NCBI GenBank assembly: GCA_049317725.1
Contig: JBMOHS010000129.1
Span: 1-11,438, forward strand
Direction of reading: 5' to 3'
Length of the DNA stretch: 11,438 nucleotides
Origin: CAIOZW01 sp049317725
GTDB lineage: Bacteria; Acidobacteriota; Blastocatellia; RBC074
This document shows, piece after piece, positions 7,711-11,438 of the stretch (the stretch's first letter is position 1; each line of letters begins with the position of its first letter). The notes beneath the pieces were generated by a model. The model was not told the DNA's origin, did no database searches, and was given only the letters and a program-made list of their open reading frames with translations. The position numbers were made by a program, and so were the translations under genes.

Positions 7711-10700
7711 TTAAACAGGAGGAAAAACTGGAATGCTGATAGTCACACGACTGGTCGTGGTCAAGGACTGCAAGTTGTAGCCCCCGCCCATCCCTGTCAA
7801 CGATTCGATGATCATCGCTCCCGAGATTGCCTCCGCCTCTGTCCCCCAGAACTTCATCCACCCGGTTCTTCCAGGTGGAATCAGAGTGCTGTACCTCGGC
7901 ACTGTCCGTGGGAAGGTGTTGCCGAGAAGCCCCCGTACCTGACTCTTCCCACCTGTCATCATGAAGCTGATCGAGCTGTCAACATCATCAAAGAGCAGCC
8001 CCGAGATCCCACTCAGCTTGTCTGCCCTGCTCAGGAGATCCCCTCCAATCCGATTGACGATCAGAAGGGCACTGGTTCGACGCTCAAGGGATGGCAAATG
8101 ATGCACCGCCAGCGCCTGAGACAATTCATCGTAGTGCACTCCATCAAAGGCGAGGCTGGCAGTGATCGAGTTGGAGTCACTTGGTGAGTCTGCGATCCGG
8201 AGGCCCGCCACGCCGATCGCCGCCAGTGAGGTTTGCTGGCCGCTGACAAACTTCACGCGACTGCCACCAACCAAGTCGTTCGCGACGGTTGGACGACCCT
8301 TCCGGTCGAGACTGACGGCAATGAGGTAGCCCGTCATCCCAGGATCGTAATCGCTCACCAGAAAGCTGGTCGTCTGGTTTGGTAAGAGTAGCAAAGCTGC
8401 ATCCGCGACCAAACCGTCCGTACCTTCGATGAAGAAGAGCCTGACCATCGCAGGATTGGCGGGATTGGTGTTGGTCAACGTGATCAGTGTGTCGCTACTG
8501 TCCAAGTTGGCTGTGGAGGTATAGATGTTGTAGATCAGGACGCTCGCCGGCTTCTGCTGATTGGGGAGTCCGGTGGCGATCGGGAGGGTTCCTGGGGCCG
8601 CTGGTGGCCTCGTCACCGTGACGCAGGTCGTTGGGCCCGGGCCGCCCCCAATCTTCGAGGAGATGCAGTATTGGCTGCCGGTGGTAGCTTGCAGCTCGAC
8701 CTGCACATCGTAGGTGATCCTTGCGCTGCCGTTACCCGGGATCGTTCCCGTCCAGGTGATCGATCCAGCCCCAGTCTGACTGACGCGTGGAGAAGGAGAG
8801 TCCGACTGCCGCTCGAGCGTAGTTCCCCCATCCGCGACTTGGCTGGCGGCATCAAGGAGGCAGGTCCCGATCGAACTGGTGCAAGAGATCGCCCGCAATC
8901 CAACCGGCAGGGTCGCGAGAAACGAAGTGGTAGTCGCTGACGCCGTATTGTTGGTCAAGGTCTGGGTGATCGTCACCCGGTTGCCCGGCCCCACCGTCTC
9001 CCCTTGAGACGAGGCGACCGTGCCGCTTGCTCCCGTCACCGCCCCCGCCCCTCCCGAAGGACTGACCGTCAACTGGAGCGGGGCATTTGTCGCCAGTCCA
9101 CAGTTGTCGGTGGCCCGGATGGTGAGGGTGTGTGTCCCGGCCGGCCGCGCGTTGGAGAGCGTCACCCGTCCCTGTGAATCGACACTCACCGTCCCCGCAT
9201 AGGTCCCCGCGCTCTGCAAGACGATCGTGCTGACCGTCCCCGGATCTGTCGGCCCGGTCGCCGGATTGATCGTCGTCCCACCTTCCGTTGAGACCTGTGC
9301 GGCAGGGTAGGTCAGTACCGGCGCGCTGTTGGCCGTGACAAGCACCGAGAGGACCGCGCTCGCCACACTGACTCCATTGCTGACCTGCAGCGGAAAGCTT
9401 GCCGTCCCCAGCGTTGCCCCACAATCCACGACAAGATTAGCCCTGATCGTTCCCGCCGTGTTGACCAGGCTGGAGAGTGTCACCCCATTGACCGTCGCCG
9501 AGCTCCCCCCGTTGACCGTCACTTGTAAACTCCCGGCAGCCGCTTCCTGGTCGCTGACCATCGCGATCATCGTCCCCACCGAGGTGGTCCCTGCTTCCCT
9601 GGAGATCCCACCCGCAACCGTCACACTTGGTGGCGGAGCTGAGGAGGCAGTCAGAAAGACATAGGCAGCACCTGCCCAGCTCGCCAGATTATCCGCTTGA
9701 TTGCCATTCACTCCTGTTGACGAACTGGACTCATCGCGAGCTCCGATCACGATTGTTTGACCAGCAATGGCGACTGAAGAGCCGAAATAGTCAGAGCTCT
9801 CCGCGTTGCTGGCCGTCAGGCACGTCTGCGGGCTCCACGTCGTCCCAGTTCGTGCGAAGACACAGGCCGCACCCGTAGCGAGGTCTCCCGCTGTCGGCGC
9901 TCCCACGATGACCGTCTCTCCCAAGATCGCCACGGAAGCACCAAAAGAGCCGCCAAAGCTACCCGTTTCGGATACACCTGACTTGAGGTAGGCCTGCTGC
10001 GCCCAGGCTGTTCCAACGCGGACAAAGACATAGGCGGCACCAGAGGAGGGGCGACTATTGTCTGCCTGATTGCCGTTGACTCCCGTCGCATTGCTCGCCT
10101 CGCCACTCGCCCCGACGACGATCGTCTCGCCAGAGATCGCGACAGACTCGCCGAATAGATCACTCACTCCAGTATTGCTCGCCTTGAGGTAGGCCTGCTG
10201 GCTCCACGTCGTTCCAGAACGGACGAAGACATAGGCGGCGCCTGCGCTGCTGGCAGTATTGTCCGACTGATTCCCGTTGACCCCCGTTGCAGAACTATCT
10301 TCCAACGTGGCCCCCACTACCACAGAGTTCCCAGAGATCGCGACTGAGGCCCCGAAATTGTCAAACTCTCCTGTATTGCTCGCCTTAAGGTAAGCCTCTT
10401 GGGTCCAAGTCATCCCATTGCGCGTAAAGACGTAGGCCGCGCCAGCGCCGAAGGTGCTCGAGTCAGATTGATTGCCATTGACCCCTGTCGCGTTGCTCTC
10501 CTCATACGGTGCCCCGACCACAATTGTCTCTTGGGCGATCGCCACGGAGGCCCCAAATTGCTCTCCCACTCGCGCATTGCTCGCTTTGAGGTAGGCCTGC
10601 TGGCTCCACGTTGATCCACTGCGTACAAAGACATAGGCCGCACCAGAAAAATCTTGATTGCTGGCCCCAACGAGGATCATCTCACCGGCAATCGCTACTG

Positions 10701-11438
10701 AAGTACCAAACAGACCAAAAAGCTCTGGATTGTTTGCCTTGAGATAGGCCTGTTGTTGCCAGGCTCCCCCAGTACGCACAAAGACGTAGGCGGCCCCGGC
10801 ATCCCGGACCCGGTTATCGGTCGGATCTCCATTGATCCCCGGTGCACCGCTATCTTCGTATGGCGCGCCAATGACCACCGTCTCTCCGGAGGTCGCGACT
10901 GAGTAGCCAAACCAGTCCCCTCCAGCACCGCGCCTGTTCGGCTTGAGGTAGACCTGCTGACTCCAAGCCGTCCCGCTACGCAGATAGACATAGGCGGCGC
11001 CAGTCCCTCCCGCCGTGTTGTTGGTCTGGTCGCCATTGACCCCGAGGGCGTTGCTCGCCTCCAGGTTGGACCCCACCACCACCGTCTCTCCAGAGATCGC
11101 CACGGAATGCCCAAACTGATCTCCCACCCCGGTATTGCTCGCCTTGAGATAGGCCTGCTGACTCCAGGTTGTCACGTTGCGCAAGAAGACATAGGCTGCG
11201 CCGGACCCGCTCGCACCGTTGCTGGTCTGGTCTCCATTGCTGCCCGTCGCGTTGCTGTCTTCCGCATACGCTCCAACGACCACCGTCTCGCCAGCGATCC
11301 CGACCGAAGAACCAAACTGATCCCCTGCCCCGGTATTGCTTGGTTTGAGGTAGGCCTGTTGGCTCCACGTCGTCCCACTGCGAAAAAAGACGTAGGCGGC
11401 GCCAGATTCCACCGCACTGTTGTTGGTCTGGTCCCCAT
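7711..11438 (-). CDS. Giant secreted/surface FG-GAP repeat protein with Ig-like, DUF11-like and shared C-terminal domains (5' end outside window)
   Basis: At least 1241 residues are visible. Numbering here counts the GTG at 11412 as residue 1, but this is not a real start: the frame stays open to the window edge and the codons upstream spell more repeat (GDQTNNSA). Residues 1-579 are nine full FG-GAP repeats and 580-587 a last strand, expected to fold as β-propeller blades. Next come two Ig/cadherin-like modules (about 597-695 and 698-785), a DUF11-like module (about 790-935, with ITQTLTNN and ITWTGTIPGNGSARITYDV) and the shared C-terminal domain (955-1233, ending in PVFPPV). Such proteins are usually exported and act in adhesion or surface display; the signal peptide must lie upstream. 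There is no C-terminal anchor. It ends with TAA and converges on the small protein that carries the same C-terminal domain. Confidence 0.9.
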   Translation of the reverse strand, partial: GDQTNNSAVESGAAYVFFRSGTTWSQQAYLKPSNTGAGDQFGSSVGIAGETVVVGAYAEDSNATGSNGDQTSNGASGSGAAYVFLRNVTTWSQQAYLKASNTGVGDQFGHSVAISGETVVVGSNLEASNALGVNGDQTNNTAGGTGAAYVYLRSGTAWSQQVYLKPNRRGAGGDWFGYSVATSGETVVIGAPYEDSGAPGINGDPTDNRVRDAGAAYVFVRTGGAWQQQAYLKANNPELFGLFGTSVAIAGEMILVGASNQDFSGAAYVFVRSGSTWSQQAYLKASNARVGEQFGASVAIAQETIVVGAPYEESNATGVNGNQSDSSTFGAGAAYVFTRNGMTWTQEAYLKASNTGEFDNFGASVAISGNSVVVGATLEDSSATGVNGNQSDNTASSAGAAYVFVRSGTTWSQQAYLKASNTGVSDLFGESVAISGETIVVGASGEASNATGVNGNQADNSRPSSGAAYVFVRVGTAWAQQAYLKSGVSETGSFGGSFGASVAILGETVIVGAPTAGDLATGAACVFARTGTTWSPQTCLTASNAESSDYFGSSVAIAGQTIVIGARDESSSSTGVNGNQADNLASWAGAAYVFLTASSAPPPSVTVAGGISREAGTTSVGTMIAMVSDQEAAAGSLQVTVNGGSSATVNGVTLSSLVNTAGTIRANLVVDCGATLGTASFPLQVSNGVSVASAVLSVLVTANSAPVLTYPAAQVSTEGGTTINPATGPTDPGTVSTIVLQSAGTYAGTVSVDSQGRVTLSNARPAGTHTLTIRATDNCGLATNAPLQLTVSPSGGAGAVTGASGTVASSQGETVGPGNRVTITQTLTNNTASATTTSFLATLPVGLRAISCTSSIGTCLLDAASQVADGGTTLERQSDSPSPRVSQTGAGSITWTGTIPGNGSARITYDVQVELQATTGSQYCISSKIGGGPGPTTCVTVTRPPAAPGTLPIATGLPNQQKPASVLIYNIYTSTANLDSSDTLITLTNTNPANPAMVRLFFIEGTDGLVADAALLLLPNQTTSFLVSDYDPGMTGYLIAVSLDRKGRPTVANDLVGGSRVKFVSGQQTSLAAIGVAGLRIADSPSDSNSITASLAFDGVHYDELSQALAVHHLPSLERRTSALLIVNRIGGDLLSRADKLSGISGLLFDDVDSSISFMMTGGKSQVRGLLGNTFPRTVPRYSTLIPPGRTGWMKFWGTEAEAISGAMIIESLTGMGGGYNLQSLTTTSRVTISIPVFPPV
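7714..8550 (-). other. C-terminal domain of the large protein, homologous to the small secreted protein
   Basis: Residues 955-1233 align along their whole length with residues 57-345 of the protein encoded at 6527-7564. Shared blocks, in order, are S-[LV]-[VL]-IYNxY, TNT, SDxDPxxTGY, a GLAAI-like strand, LPS/FPS, LIxNxIGGD, GLL[FY]DD, PRxVPRxSTxIPxGRTGWMK, GAMxI and NLxxLT near the end. Neither of the small protein's two cysteines is present here. The domain is all-β by pattern and has no name that I can assign with confidence. Confidence 0.85.
9652..11438 (-). repeat. Tandem array of FG-GAP repeats (about 201-base unit)
   Basis: Nine full copies plus partial ones at both ends. The consensus unit has the parts GAAYVFVRSGTTWSQQAYLK, then ASNTGxxDxFGxSVAISGET, VVVGA and ExSNATGVNGNQxDN. 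Starting residues are 1, 70, 137, 205, 256, 323, 390, 457 and 513. Seven units are 67-69 residues; unit 4 (51) and unit 8 (56) lack the NATGVNGNQ loop. At DNA level the GACATAGGC-like block recurs about every 201-203 bases, with steps of 153 and 165 at the short units. This matches the bacterial FG-GAP_2 type of β-propeller repeat. Confidence 0.9.

Noticed and set aside
11172..11438. Arg/Pro/Thr-rich frames on the minus strand beside the FG-GAP array
   Set aside because: They are out-of-frame readings of the same tandem repeats; the FG-GAP frame is the meaningful one.
9652..11438. CRISPR-like array
   Set aside because: The 201-base periodicity is a protein-coding repeat in one continuous frame, with no short repeats or unique spacers.

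Overview
The window is GC-rich bacterial DNA (roughly 60 % GC by eye). It holds five protein-coding genes, no RNA genes, no insertion sequences and no CRISPR. The organism cannot be named from sequence alone. The two secreted proteins on the right, with FG-GAP repeats, DUF11-like modules and a shared C-terminal domain ending in PRxVPRxSTxIPxGRTGWMK, resemble from memory proteins of Acidobacteriota of the Blastocatellia type. That assignment is inference. Promoter-like sites fit a sigma-70 type consensus, and starts have good Shine-Dalgarno sequences.

Left part (1-3362): two minus-strand genes. The first transcribed is an M50 (site-2 protease family) membrane metalloprotease with two CBS domains (1701-2831). 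Its start is re-assigned here to a GTG behind a strong ribosome binding site. After 133 bases comes an EthA-like flavin monooxygenase of the Baeyer-Villiger type (41-1567). An 11-base unit is repeated three times in tandem right behind the monooxygenase, at the window edge. The 531 bases between the protease and the next gene hold a good promoter for the protease and several small inverted repeats.

Middle (3363-6089): a plus-strand P2-type cation ATPase of 908 residues, divergent from the protease. It has the full catalytic apparatus, but its predicted cation site has lost two of the carboxylates used by SERCA. A hairpin follows it.

Right part (6240-11438): a secreted 345-residue protein on the plus strand (6527-7564) faces a very large secreted or surface protein on the minus strand (7711 to beyond 11438). 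The large one has nine full FG-GAP repeats visible, then Ig/cadherin-like and DUF11-like modules. The two genes converge on a perfect 23-base-pair hairpin that probably ends both transcripts. The whole mature part of the small protein is homologous to the last 280 residues of the large one, so the same domain occurs alone and as the tail of a giant repeat protein. This pair is the most interesting part of the window. The membrane and redox genes on the left show no visible link to it.
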